64,000 nucleotides of DNA from contig JASWHV010000003.1 of the NCBI GenBank assembly GCA_030760725.1, positions 112,252,153-112,316,152 on the forward strand, read 5' to 3'. The stretch is from Neostapfia colusana. Lineage: Eukaryota; Streptophyta; Magnoliopsida; Poales; Poaceae. Of this stretch, positions 1 to 10,604 are shown piece after piece. Each line of letters opens with the position of its first letter. Position 1 is the first letter of the stretch. A model generated the notes under the pieces. It saw nothing but the letters and a program-made list of their open reading frames with translations. It was not told the origin of the DNA and searched no databases. The translations under genes and the position numbers were made by a program.

Positions 1-1659
1 GTATCCAATGAGATTGAATGTTGAACCTTTAGGATACTAAAGACCTAGGTTGAGTGTATGAACTAAATATCGCAAGATCCTCTTTACGGCTCTCAAATGA
101 TATTCCTTATGATTGGCTTGAAACCTTGCGCACATACAAACACTCAACATAATATCAGGCCTAGATGCACAAAGATAAAGTAGAGATCCAATCATGGAAG
201 GGTATACCTTTTGATCCACGTTAGGTCCATCTTCATTAAGGTCTAAATGTCCATTTGTTGCCATGGGAGTCTATATGGGCTTCGGTTTGTCCATGCCAAA
301 TTTCTTGAGAATGTCTTGGGTGTACTTTGTTTGGCTTATGAACGTTCCTTCCTTTAGTTGCTTCACTTGGAATCCCAAAAAGTTTTTCAATTCTCCCATC
401 ATTGACATCTCGAATCTATCTGTCATGATTTTACTAAACTCTTGACAAAAAGATTTGTTAGTTGAACTGAATATGATATCATCAACATAGATTTGACAAA
501 TAAATAGATCATCATTAAAATACTTGGTAAACAAGGTGTAATCAGCTTTACCAATTTTAAAGCTATTTTCAATTATAAAATCTCTAAGGTACTCATACCA
601 AGCTCTAGGAGCTTGTTTGAGGCCATAGAGAGCCTTACGCAGCTTGAACACATGGTCGGGGTACTCGTGATCTTCAAACCCAGGGGGTTGCTCCACGTAC
701 ACCTCCTCCTTGATAGGTTCGTTGAGGAAGGCGCTTTTGATGTCCATTTGATACAACTTGAAATCATGGTGAGTAGCAGATGCAAGTAATATACGAATTG
801 ATTCAAGCCTAGCTATGGGAGCAAAAGTCTCATCGAAATCCAAACCTTTGACTTGTGAGTAACCTTTAGCCACAAGTCGTGCCTTGTTTCTTGTTACCAC
901 TCTGTGTTCCTCTTGCTTGTTGCGGAAGACCCATTTAGTGCCGACGATGTTGGACTTTGGTCTTTCAACAAGTTCCCATACTTCGTTCCTCTTGAAGTTG
1001 TTCAATTCCTCTTGCATCGCCATCACCCAGTCTGGATCTTTTAGTGCATCTTCAACCTTGTATGGTTCTAAAGAGGATACAAAGGAATAGTATTCACAAA
1101 AATTAGCTATACGAGATTGAGTTGTCACACCCTTTTGGATATCACCAATTATGTTGTCGACGGGGTGATTTCTTTGTATGCTTTGGTGTACTCTTGGATG
1201 TGGCACTTGTGGTGTTGAGTTCTCATAATGATCATCTTCTTCGGCTCCCCCTAGATTCTTGCCATCATTGATGCTTTGATCATCTTGTTGATATTCATGA
1301 TCTTGATTTTGTGCATGGGCTCCCCCTTGATCATAACTCTCCTGTTGAGGTTCATCTTGAGCACTTGATTCTTGTGATTGTTCTTGAGGTCGAATATCAC
1401 CAAGTGCCATTCTCCTCAATGCTTGACATGGGGCTTCTTCTTGATCTAGCACACACTTATCAACTTGCTCCGTTTGGGAGCCATTAGTTTCATCGAAAAC
1501 TACGTCACGTGCTACTTCAACGAGTCCGGAGACCTTGTTGAAGACACGATAGGCGTAGGAGTTCGAATCATAGCCAAGCAAGAAACCCTCATCGGACTTT
1601 GAAGCGAACTTCGAGGTCCTCGGCTTCTTGTTTAGAATATAACATTTTGAACCAAACAC
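1..1659 (-). pseudogene. F pol: copia reverse transcriptase and start of RNase H, broken
   Basis: Coding block for the 3' half of the copia polyprotein. Reading from 1659 leftward, the first ~190 residues are a poorly conserved Ser/Gln/Glu-rich linker after integrase. The RT domain follows: WVFRNKQ fingers, the VYVEQPPGF segment, and the catalytic YVDD box near 495-505 on the minus strand. The frame stops at 271 and resumes as 37-264, which carries the PSMIGSLLYLCASRPDI connection segment between RT and RNase H. At least one frame break therefore separates RT from RNase H. The gene continues off the left edge. Family assignment is firm from YVDD and gene order; loss of function is inferred from the breaks. 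Confidence 0.88.
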
Positions 1660-1665
1660 TCAAAA

Positions 1666-2739
1666 CTATGAAATATTTGGTTTATTACCGGTGAGTAGTT
1701 CATATGAGGTTTTCTTGAGTAGGCGATGAAGGTACAGTCGGTTTGTTGCATGACAAGCAGTGTTGATAGCTTCAACCCAAAATTGGTCAGAGGTCTTGTA
1801 TTCGTCAAGCATTGTCCTTGCCATCTCAATGAGCGTTTGATTCTTCCTTTCGACTACCTCATTTTGTTGTGGGGAGTAGGGTGCCGAAAGTTCATGCTTT
1901 ATTCCTTCTTCATCTAGATATTCATCGACTTGTGTATTCTTGAATTTTGTTCTATTGTCACTTCTTATGTTCTTGATCGTCAATGAGATTCATTTTGGGC
2001 TCGCCTGAGAAACTTCTTGAGTGTTTCTTGAGTTTCTGACTTATCATGCAAAAAAAAACCACGTGAAGCGTGAAAAATCATCGACAATGACTAAACCATA
2101 TTTATTACCACCGATGCTTATATAAGCAATTGGACCAAATAGGTCCATGTGGATGAGCTCGAGCGGTCTTGTTATAGTCATGACATTCTTCGCGGGATGG
2201 GGTGCTCCTACTTTCTTCCCGGCTTGGCACGTGCTACAAGGCCTATCTTTCTCAAAGATAACATCCTTCAAGCCTTGAATGTGATCGCCCTTTAGAAGTT
2301 TTTGTAGATTCCTCATACCAACACGCGCTAGCCGTCTATGCCAAATCCAACCCATGTTGGTCTTTGCGATCAAGCATGTGTCAAGTTTGGCTTTATCTTT
2401 GTTGAAATCAACTAGATAAAGTTTTCCCTTTAACACACCCTTGAAAGCAATAGAGTTATCACTCCTACTAGAGACGGTCACACCCTCATTAGTGAATAAA
2501 CAATTATAACCTTTGTCACATAGTTGAGATATGGACAAGAGGTTATAATATAAGGAATCAACATGTAAAACATGAGAAAGTGTGTGTTGTGATGAAATAG
2601 CTATTTTACAGGTACCTAGCACCTTTCCTTGACTATTATCACCAAAACAGATGCCTTCGCTTGAGTCTTCATTTTGTTCGTACTCCACAAACATTTTTCT
2701 TTCTCCGGTCATATGATTGGTACATCCACTATCTAGCAC
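1666..2739 (-). pseudogene. F pol: copia protease end, pre-integrase zinc finger and integrase core, broken
   Basis: Two minus-strand frames (2044-2739 and 1666-1983) encode, in order, the aspartic protease motif LDSGCTNHM, a GAG-pre-integrase zinc finger with His and Cys ligands (WHRRL, then CSTCQ), and the first integrase aspartate in HMDLFGP with VDDFSRFTW after it. The second frame has the second aspartate (RSDN) and the catalytic glutamate in NEVVERKNQ, completing a DD35E-type triad. The frame is lost between 1984 and 2043, right in the integrase core, so no continuous enzyme can be made. The protease open frame begins inside the domain; its upstream part lies in a different frame that overlaps 2729-3196. 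Confidence 0.88.
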
Positions 2740-3520
2740 ACATTTTGCTCCACCGGATGCATATGCCTACAAGAAGGAAACTATTCTTTGGTCGTAGGTA
2801 CCCAAGCTTGCTTGGGTCCTTTGAGGTTAGTGACAAGTGACTTGGGCACCCATACACGAGACTTGGTGTTCTCATGGCGTGGCCCAACATATTTTGCATG
2901 AACTTTTCCAAGACTGTTTTCATAAGCACATATGAAGCATCAAAGGTTCTAAACAAGATTTGTTGTTCATATGAGTTTTCAATGTTAATTTTATCAACAT
3001 TATTATGTTTTCCAACTTGGGAGGAACTTCCCTTGACAAAGACAATGCTATTCTTGTCATCCTTGTGTCTTCTAGCGTTTTGCCTTTCACTATAAGAATA
3101 CCCAATGCCATGTTTAACACTAGGAGGTATTGTGACCAACTTGACCTTCTCCTTGTCAAACATGCCACTTTGAGAGGGATGCTTGTCTTTTGTCAAGTTT
3201 GACTTTTCTTTTAAGTTGGTGTCATTTTTAGCACATGTACAAGTTATGAGAGTTTTGGATTCAACATGTTGAGAAGGTGAGCTTAAATAGGATGAAGAAC
3301 CACTTTGCTTGAGTGACTCAACTTGCGCCTCAAGAATCTAGTTAACCTTGGTTAAGTTAGCAAGTTCATCCTTGAGTGCAATGTTTGAGTCTTTTAGCTT
3401 CAAACAAGTCTCCTTGCTTGAAGCTAACTCAAGCTCAAGTGATTTGCTTCGCTCCTTTTCAATCTCAAGAAGCCCTTCAATCTCAACATATTTATCCCTT
3501 TGGAGAATGATCATATCTTC
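2740..3520 (-). pseudogene. F gag C-terminal tail and gag-protease linker, broken
   Basis: The minus-strand translation between gag and the protease motif is Lys/Glu/Leu-rich with heptad-like spacing at about 3340-3480 (repeated LELE, LKLKD and LKDEL segments), suggesting a coiled coil as in the extended gag of SIRE-type elements. It is then Ser/Lys-rich in 2740-3196, where the longest open stretch is 155 codons. In-frame stops near 3340 and 3515 interrupt it. There is no catalytic motif here. Assignment as gag tail rests on position and composition only. Confidence 0.6.
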
Positions 3521-5112
3521 TTAGCGATTGACTAGCTCCTCCTTATCAACAATCTCATCCATTAGAATTTTCATTTTAGCTATAGTATTTTTATCTAAAC
3601 CCCTAATCATGTCTTCATCATCACTAGAATTATCAATATCACTAGTAAAGGAATGCAAGGAGGAAGATTTAGTTTTAACCCTTCTTTTTCCTTCCTTGGC
3701 CGTTAGGCATGCGTGGTTGGTGTCCTTCCATGCTCCCATGGTTGGGAAGAGAGTAGACTTCATGGTAGGCTTCTTGATAGCTATAGTGGTCATCTCCTCT
3801 TCTTCTTCAGATGAGGACTCATCATTGGAGTCCCATTCCTTTCCTAGATGTGCTTGTCCATGTTGCTTCCTTTTCTTGAATATTTTCTTTTGTTGAGGCT
3901 TGTTGTCTTTACTCTTTCTCTTATTGTCTTCATGTGGACAATCCACCATGAAGTGATCATATTCTCCACAATTGTAGCATGCGCGTCTCGTCTTGGATCT
4001 TTGTCTGTCCTTATATCTTCCTTCATTTGAGTTGCCACCCTTTCTTCTTCTCATCATTTTATTGAAGTTTTTGATGAACAAGATCATGTCTTCATCATTG
4101 ATATCAGTGCTTTCATCATCACCATCATCGTCCTCAGGAGCTTCTCGAGTTTCTTTTGATGTTGGCTTGCATGTTGCCTTTAGTGCAACTCCTCTCTTCT
4201 TTGCCAAGGTAAGGTCAGCAAGTTCCTTGACATGCTTGGCTTCCTTCTCCATCATTTCAAACTTGATGATCTTGCCAAGAATCTCGTCTGGGGTCATTTT
4301 GTGAAACCCGACACTTTCTCTAATCATGGAGCAGAGTGTCAAGTTCTGAGGCATAAATGCTCTAATAATCAATTTGACCACTTCATGATCCGTCCACTTC
4401 TTTCTACCATAGGCTCGGACCTTATTGATGAGAGATTGCAGTCGATTATTGTACATATCTTGGGGTGATTCTCCTTCTTCGATAGCAAACCTTCCCAATT
4501 CACCTTCTATTATTTTGATCTTAGCTTCACGCACATGATGATACCTTCATGTGTGGTTTTGAAAGTGTCCCAGATTTCCTTAGCAATTTTGAGTCCATCC
4601 ACCTTGGTGAACCCGTCTCGGCTCAATGATGAGGTGATTACTGTTGCGGCTTGAGCATTCTGATGAATAGCTTGTTCATGATCCAGGGTTAGCTCTTCAT
4701 CATCATCAGGTATATCTAGACGTATACACACTATATGCCAAAGGCTTGGGTTAAGAGATATAAGGTGCATTTTCATGTTTTGTTTCCTTATTGTATAATC
4801 ATTTCCATCAAAGTAAGGTGGTTTGCCTAATGTAATTGACAGGTAATGATTATTTGAATTTAAACGCTCATAGTTAAAAGGATATCGGGAGTAGTCTGTG
4901 TGACTACCCCCTTTTTGCTTTTTGTCTTCAATTTTCTTCCCTTTGGGGGAGAGTGCCTTCTTCTGCATAAGTGCCTTTAGTTGGAGCATCTCCTCATCAT
5001 CATCCTCGCAGTCCTGAATGGCATTGAGGAGCTTCTCCAACTTTTGGTTTCCTTCGTCAACTCTATTTTCTTGGTTCAAGCCCTTGGATTCACCCTTGAT
5101 TTCCAACATCAT
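3521..5112 (-). pseudogene. F gag: copia capsid/nucleocapsid (UBN2-type), frameshifted
   Basis: The gag start codon is the ATG ending at 5112, 35 bases after the primer binding site. The first ~200 codons (4510-5112) carry an acidic leader and then the PPYFDGNDYTIRKQNMK segment typical of DUF4219/UBN2 copia gag. Near 4520 the frame shifts, and the capsid continues in 3521-4534 with MYNNRLQSLINKVRAYG and a leucine-rich region. A single CCHC zinc knuckle (CYNCGEYDHFMVDCP) lies near 3940-3985, flanked by Lys/Arg-rich tracts for RNA binding and followed by a Glu/Asp run (SSSEEEEEM). A TAA stop at 3521-3523 ends the frame. Family assignment is firm; the frameshift shows it is inactive. Confidence 0.88.
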
Positions 5113-5146
5113 CTATTCGAGCGGTGATTCCCTTTTAAAGAGTTAG

Positions 5147-5158
5147 GCTCTGATACCA
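5147..5158 (-). promoter_or_regulatory. F primer binding site for initiator tRNA-Met
   Basis: The minus strand reads TGGTATCAGAGC, the standard complement of the 3' end of plant initiator tRNA-Met, two bases after the end of the 5' LTR. It fixes both the strand and the LTR boundary at 5161. Confidence 0.95.
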
Positions 5159-5905
5159 ATTGAATGTAGCCTAGATGGGGGGTGAATATGCTCTTTGAAT
5201 GTTTTAACGGTTCCCTACACTTAGCAAACGGATCAATTCCAGGTAGGCCAGACTAGTCCGGTATGGTGTGGACTAGTCCGGTATGAGCGTAATTAAAAGG
5301 CTAAATTTGGATTTAATCTTACTTCAAGTATTTATGCAGCGTAAAATAAATGACAACTCAAGTGTAATGAAGTAAGAAACAGCAGCTATCAATTTTAACA
5401 CAAGATGTCGATGTAAATCAAATGAGTACTAGCACCCCTAATTGAAAATTGACGGAAGATCAAGAAGACACGGGACAAGGTTTTTATCCCGAGGTTCGAT
5501 TCCACCCAGGAATCTACGTCCCCGTTGAGGAGTCCACCAAGGACCGGGCCTTCACCAACCCTTCCCTCATTAAATCGCTACAAAGACCGATTCAAATCCA
5601 CTAACCACATACAGGGGCAAATGATCGTACATGGGGCGTTCTCACAATTTGAGTGTTCCCACAAGATTACAAGGAGTAAATCCTTCTCCCACACACACAG
5701 AGAGAATAATGATCAGCAGTTGTGTAAGAGAAAACAACCCAAGAGTTCAATGTCGAGAAGAACGATTCTCTCCTTGATCCAATCCCTAATCCTCAAAGAT
5801 TTGATCTTTTTAGGCTTAGAATAAGTGGAGAGAAGTATTTTTTGTGCTCTTGGGGTGTGCACCGGCGCTAGGGTTCGTCTCTTTTTAATGTGTGGTCGTG
5901 CACCT

Positions 5906-5914
5906 CTATTTATA
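5906..5914 (-). promoter_or_regulatory. TATA box of F LTR
   Basis: The minus strand reads TATAAATAG followed by AGG, about 130 bp downstream of the tandem array, the expected place for the core promoter of this LTR. Confidence 0.6.
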
Positions 5915-6046
5915 CAAAGTTTCCAAAAGTCCTGGCGGCCGAACTAGTCTGCTCTGTTCACCGAACTAGTCCGGTGTGCCGTGTACAATTCACGTGTGGC
6001 ATGCGACACAATTGAAACCCTAATTTAAAGTGGTTACAGAAAGTTG

Positions 6047-6417
6047 AACGGACTAGTCTGGTCCACGAGCGGACTAGTCCGGTGCAAGGTGAATGCCGGT
6101 TCTAGAGAGTTGAATGGACTAGTTCGGTTTCTGAGTGGACTAGTCTGGTGCACCGTGTTGCAAAGCAACAGAGAGTCGAACGACTAGTCCGGTTTCTGAG
6201 CGGACTAGTCCGGTGCACCATGTTGTGAAGCAACAGAGAGTTGAACGGACTAGTCCGGTTTCTGAGCGGATTAGTCCGGTGCAACGTGTTGTGAAGCAAC
6301 AGAGAGTTGAGCGGACTAGTCCGGTTTCTGAGTGGACTAGTCCGGTGCACCGTGTTGTGAAGCAACAGAGAGATGAACGGACTAGTCCAGTTTCTGAGCG
6401 GACTAGTCTGGTGCACA
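6047..6417 (-). repeat. Tandem 66-bp repeats with paired ACTAGTCCGG motifs in F U3
   Basis: About five to six copies of a 66-bp unit. Each unit contains two GGACTAGTCCGG motifs about 21 bp apart, followed by a spacer ending in AAGCAACAGAGAG. CCGGACTAGTCCGG is itself a palindrome. Isolated copies of the motif also occur near 5250-5280 and 5945-5975. Copies differ by scattered C-to-T or G-to-A changes. The open frame across this array is only a by-product of the repeats. Confidence 0.9.
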
Positions 6418-6686
6418 GTGAGTGGTTAGGATATGTTTTAAGCCCTTACCCAGATTTTGAGCTCTTGGAATGTGTCTCTCACACACATCCTATACAAGTC
6501 ACTCTACATTGCGCTTGGTTCATGGATCTGTCCTTTTCCTTTTTCTTTATTACTTCATTTTTCACTTTTTGAGTGCACCAATCCTACCTTACACGAGTTA
6601 ATCTGCATTCATCTCAGCAAGTTCATTAGGATCTCAATTCATTTGTCATCAATCATCCAAAACCCACAAGGGAATGCCTAGATGCA

Positions 6687-6691
6687 CTTTT
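6687..6691. other. Presumed target-site duplication of F (CTTTT), one copy
   Basis: Five bases immediately outside the F 5' LTR. The partner copy lies to the left of the window, so this is inferred from the LTR boundary only. Confidence 0.45.
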
Positions 6692-7727
6692 AGAAAGGCC
6701 ACGGGTTGGGCTGTCCACGTGAGCTGCAACCGCCGGTGTAGCTCAGTCGCCGCACAACGAAACTGTTCTCTGTGTTGGGAAGGCCTAGCGCGCTCGGTTG
6801 TGATTCGAGGGAGTAGAGGATGATGCCCCAGTGCCGTTTTGCCACTCAGGGGCCTCTGTTCGCGGTCAAAAGGGCCAGCTTCCGATCGGCCGAAGGTGGC
6901 AGCGGTGGCAGTGCCTTGTTCTTTGCTCGAAGGGAAAAACAGAGCCGAGGCTTCGGTGTTGTGGGCAAATGGAACATGCTGAGACTTGATGAGGTGACGA
7001 GTAGGTCGCCAGCGTGAGGAAAAACGGCGAGGAGGTGTCGTCGGCGTGTCTTGGTGTCATCCAGGAAGCTTCGGTCTGCCTCGGTGGCCTTCGGTTACTT
7101 CGAATGAAAGAACAGAGGAACCGACTGTATTGGATATTTAGGGTGCACTGACACATGGGTCCCACTGTCCCCCTTATCCCCTATCAAAAGCTCTCAAATT
7201 TGGCCAATGACCAAATTCACTTGTGTGGATCAAAAATCTGAAATTTATTTGGATGATTTGGCATGTTTCATCCAAATTCAAATTTGTATTTGAATTCCTA
7301 TGCAATTTAAAGCCCTTTTTAAAAATGGATAGCAAACCATCTCCAAAATTCATGAAACTTTGCATCCCCACTAATTAGGACCTGGGGAATTCAAATATGC
7401 AATCTGATTTTCAAATTAGCTGCTGCAAATGGGATTTCTACCACAACAGTTTGCATTTCTATTGCACTACCCCATTTGAAATTTGAGTTGAACAAAGTTA
7501 GTTTAAAAGCTGAATTTAAACTTCCTCTTACACATGAGGGCCCTACACATGGTGTTTAAATCAAATTTGGTTCCAAGCATCCCAATAAACATTAGAGCTT
7601 GTGTGGTTTAACATCCATGTGTATCATCACATGTATAAAGTTTCAACAAGTCCCAATTTTCACAAACTTGAAACCAAATGGCATTCAAACTTTGTTTTCC
7701 TTCATTTACATTTTTGGGACCTTTACA
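6692..7727 (-). repeat. Element G: 5' end of an A-family gypsy LTR, truncated by F
   Basis: This stretch matches the right part of A's LTRs (compare 13880-14840 and 60670-63383): the same order of GGCTGTCCAC, GGGTCCCAC, CATCCAAATTCAAATTTG and GTTTGCATTTCTATTG blocks, ending in GGACCTTTACA at 7727. There is no polypurine tract or pol sequence to its right. This end is therefore the outer, 5' end of a minus-strand LTR, either an element's 5' LTR or a solo LTR. The rest of the ~4 kb LTR was separated by the F insertion and must lie left of the window. It is more diverged from A than A's two LTRs are from each other. Confidence 0.8.
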
Positions 7728-9226
7728 CTCCCGACGCGCCTCCGGCTCTGAAGCCGATAGGGAAGAGCACTCCTGACATGTCGCCAGCTCTGAAGCCGAC
7801 AGGGGCGAGTGGCTCCAGCCCCCCACGCGAGAAGCTTCGCGCCTCCTGGAACAGCCAGGCACCTAGGTATGACGCAGACCTTAGGGTAAGCTGTATTCTT
7901 ACCGCTGTTCTGTTTGTGTGATTGATTATGGCTCCTTTCTCATAGAGCTTCACCGCAGAGAGCGGCACCTTCCTCGCGGCAGAGCATGGGCCAGAGCTCT
8001 TTTGCTGCTGGAGGTTCTGAAGGTCCAACGCCGGCGCTAGCGCCGGGGCCAGTGCCTGGACCAGCCTGGGACGCCGACTATCGGGCCCCCAAGACTGGCC
8101 GGCCGATTGACGCGGACGCCCTTGGCAGCAGCGCGCACGCTCCAAGGCAACCTGCAGGACCGCTCCCTTCTTCTCCGCAGGTGGGTATAGTGGTAGCTCC
8201 GTTGGAGGACAATGAGCTGGGAAGGGCGTGGAGAGTCCTCTCTTGCAGAAGCCGGAAGCCGTCCCCCTCCCCAAGGCCATGAAGGTTGCGCTCTCTGGAT
8301 TGGACCAGGTGCAAGAGGCGCTTGGCCGGGAGTGGGACGAGCTAAAGGCAGAGCTGGAGCGCCTCATGGACTGAGGCGACCTGCTGATGGAGCGGGCCCA
8401 GGCCGTCCAGGAGAAGGCGAGGGTAAAGATGGAGCAGCTCGAGGTCATGTAGGAGGCGATCGACTTGGAGCGGACCGCGGTCGAAAGGCTCAACAGGATG
8501 GCCCGGGACTTCCTGGATGAAGCCATAAGGCTTCACACCGAGGCCGACGCTCGTGTTGAAGCTCTCTCGGAGGTGCCAGAGAGCCTCGTTCGGCGGGAGC
8601 GGGAGTTGCATGAGAGGGAGAGGGCCCTCGACCTCCATGATGCAGCCCAGGAGGCGGAGCGTGAACGCTTGGAGAAGCAGCTCCAGGACGTCCACGAGCG
8701 CGAGCTCGTGGCCTCGTCCAAGGAGGCCTCCTTGGAACGCCGAGCTGAGGAGCTGGCTGCCAAGGAGAGTGGCTGCCAAGGAGAGGGAGCTGGCGGACCA
8801 AGACTTGGCTCAGGAGATGGCCGCCACCTGCAAGGCGGTGGAGGAGCTCCGAGCTTCCGTGCAGTCGAGGCGGAGAAGGTCTGGGACTTTCTGGGTCGCA
8901 CAGAGACGGCATTGGAGCCATTTGGCTTCAGCACCTTGCGCTCGGGAGGTCCGGTGCTGGAGGTGAGCCAAGTGTTCCCTGCGCTGGACTCGACTGGAGC
9001 CAAGCTGCTGGCGCTGGAGGGCGTCGACTGGGAGGAGATGGAGGCCGAGGGCAAGGCTCTGGCTTAGCATGTGGTGGAGTACGTGCTCACATGCTTCTGG
9101 AGCTGGGACCCCAACATCTCCCTGAAGCGGGTGGTGCAGGGTCCCGTCACAGAGACGATGGAGGCGGCCAGGTCCAGTGTGGAGGACACCGCCAAGCTCG
9201 TAGTTGCGAGGTTCCAGCGCAAGTAG
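7728..9226 (+). pseudogene. E antisense ORF: coiled-coil protein of Tat-type elements, broken
   Basis: Plus-strand, GC-rich, opposite to E's pol. The best preserved part is 8465-9223: a long charged helix rich in Arg/Glu/Leu (RRERELHERERALDLHD, ERERLEKQLQDVHEREL) and a C-terminal globular segment with VDWEEMEAEGKALA, VLTCFWSWDP and a final VVARFQRK. It resembles the 'putative gypsy type transposon' coiled-coil proteins of grasses; the function of that family is unknown. In-frame stops lie at 8372 (TGA), 8450 (TAG) and 9065 (TAG), and the natural stop is TAG at 9224-9226. The N-terminal part is lost where G inserted at 7728. A polyadenylation-like AATAAAAA follows at about 9294. Translation could not yield a full protein. 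Confidence 0.72.
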
Positions 9227-9523
9227 GCTCCTAGGGCTCCCGCTTGTCTTGTGTGTCTGCAAGCCCTTGTTATGTCCTTGCATCCCGCCACGAATAAAAA
9301 CTTGTTGTTGAAGTTTTTATCCTTTGTGTTGCAGCTGCGTCTCTTCGGGTCCTTAGCAGCGCAAGGGCCCAATAAAACTTGGCCGAGGTAGCTAGTCTTC
9401 GCTGATGTCGATAGCTTGTCTCCCCGGGTCCTTAGCAGCATAAGGATGTGAAGAAGCTCCGGCGGTGTTGTTAGCTTGCTGTAGTTGAAGCTCTGGGTCT
9501 CTGCTTGCTGTCGTGGCGGTCCC
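9227..9523. other. E spacer downstream of antisense ORF
   Basis: No gene seen. It contains the AATAAAAA signal for the plus-strand transcript and two copies, about 88 bp apart (near 9340 and 9428), of a GGGTCCTTAGCAGC block followed by an AAGG, indicating a short tandem duplication. Confidence 0.5.
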
Positions 9524-9620
9524 GACGTCCTGCCCGCGTAGACCACCATGATGGCCTCCTGGTAGGTGCAACCCTTAGGTTGGGACACACCTACCAAGTA
9601 GACAGTTGAGGCAGGACGTC
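9524..9620. repeat. 97-bp multi-part inverted repeat (hairpin)
   Basis: Outer arms GACGTCCTGCC (9524-9534) and GGCAGGACGTC (9610-9620) are exact reverse complements. Inner arms TGGTAGGTG (9560-9568) and CACCTACCA (9588-9596) are also exact, and CAACC/GGTTG (9569-9573/9578-9582) closes a 4-base loop CTTA. It lies in E's spacer between pol and the antisense ORF. Confidence 0.8.
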
Positions 9621-9779
9621 GGCGGCAGACCCCCTGGGAGGTCTGGGATGCTAGGAACTGCTTGGACCTGCACAAACATGGTAGACAAAAGGAGTAAAAG
9701 TGCTCACTGGCCACAATTCCCTGCTCATAGTTTTGTTGCGGCTTACGGTCCTTGGCCGAGCTGCGGTGCATGGGCAATT

Positions 9780-10420
9780 AAGTGTGATAGCGTTCGGGTT
9801 ACGGTTACTACTTTGCTCAGGAGTATGAGCCGTCTAGCTCCCTGGTACTCATCCGCAGCGCTGGAGAGGCAAAGTGTGCACGCTTAGGGTGCAGGACCAG
9901 GCTAACAGGCTACACACTTTGGACCTCCCGCTGGCATTGCTTTTCAGGCGAGGGACCATTCGGCGCCATAGGGCCCCCAAGCAAAGAAATAATCCAAGGA
10001 CCCCGGGTACACCACAGGTACCTCATGCGGACCTGCCTGCAGTAAGGTAGCACAACTCTAACTATGGGTGAACACAGGGAAAACTGACTGACCATACGGC
10101 CGAAGCGATATGGTGAAGCAAGCACTAGAACAAAAATGGCAGTGTCCGGGGTACGGTGATCCTCTTGTCCAGGAAAGTGTACTGTCCGGCCCCCAAGTAC
10201 TTTGTCTTAGCGCTGGGGAAGCAAAGTGTATAGGCTTAGGGTGCAGGACCAGGCTAAGAAGGCTGCACACTCTGTACCTCCCGCGGGAGTTAACCTTTTA
10301 GAAAGGAGACCTTCCAGTGCCACAGAGCTCCGAACAAGAAAGTAGGACGGACCCCGGACACGCCACACAACAGTTGATATGTGAAAGAAAGCATAAATTG
10401 AAGCATAAGTAAATGAGAGC
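9780..10420. repeat. Two degenerate ~350-bp tandem repeats in E spacer
   Basis: GCTTAGGGTGCAGGACCAGG occurs at about 9880 and again at about 10236, in both cases flanked by a GCGCTGG...GCAAAGTGT block upstream and a CTACACACT/CTGCACACT...CCTCCCGC block downstream. A GGACCCCGG-with-ACACCACA block follows in both. The units are about 355 bp apart and clearly diverged. No coding sequence recognised. Confidence 0.7.
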
Positions 10421-10604
10421 ACGCAGGAAGAGACATATTTTTCTCAGATAATGTTATTTCACAGGAGTAGGCAGGCTTTACAGGAAGGCAGCGACCCGCT
10501 CTGGATGACAAGAGTAGCAGGACCCCTTCTGAGCTTGGTTCTTCCGAGCGCTGCTCCTAGACTCTATGACACCCTAACAGAGAAAAAAGAGTCCTACCGC
10601 TGCG

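Larger units (their letters stand above)
1..6686 (-). mobile_element. Element F: SIRE/Maximus-like Ty1/copia retrotransposon, 5' part only
   Basis: Minus-strand copia element running off the left edge of the window. From its 5' end (right) it shows an LTR at 5161-6686, a primer binding site at 5147-5158, gag, protease/integrase and reverse transcriptase, which is the copia gene order with integrase before RT. The 3' part (rest of RNase H, any env-like ORF, the 3' LTR) lies outside the window. The LTR starts on the minus strand with TGCATCTAGG, a beginning I recall from grass SIRE-type LTRs, and the gag has a long coiled-coil tail as in that lineage. Stops and frameshifts between the coding blocks make it a dead copy. 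The bases next to its 5' LTR, CTTTT at 6687-6691, are the presumed target duplication; the partner is outside the window. Confidence 0.9.
5161..6686 (-). repeat. F 5' LTR (1526 bp, copia SIRE-like)
   Basis: Bounded by TGAATGTAGCC at 5161 and CTAGATGCA at 6686 on the plus strand, giving TG...CA ends for the minus-strand LTR. The right end is chosen because TGCATCTAGG followed by an ATTGATGACAA motif resembles known SIRE-type LTR starts. From its 5' end it holds a 66-bp tandem array (U3), a TATA box at 5906-5914, and an R/U5 part. No coding sequence. Confidence 0.88.

Noticed and set aside
6102..6416. Repetitive 104-codon open frame with TSPLRNRTSP repeats
   Set aside because: It is a translation of the 66-bp LTR array; both strands are open because the unit length is a multiple of three.
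7723..8526. 267-codon minus-strand frame opposite the Tat antisense ORF
   Set aside because: GC-rich shadow frame; the plus strand carries the recognisable coiled-coil protein ending at 9226.
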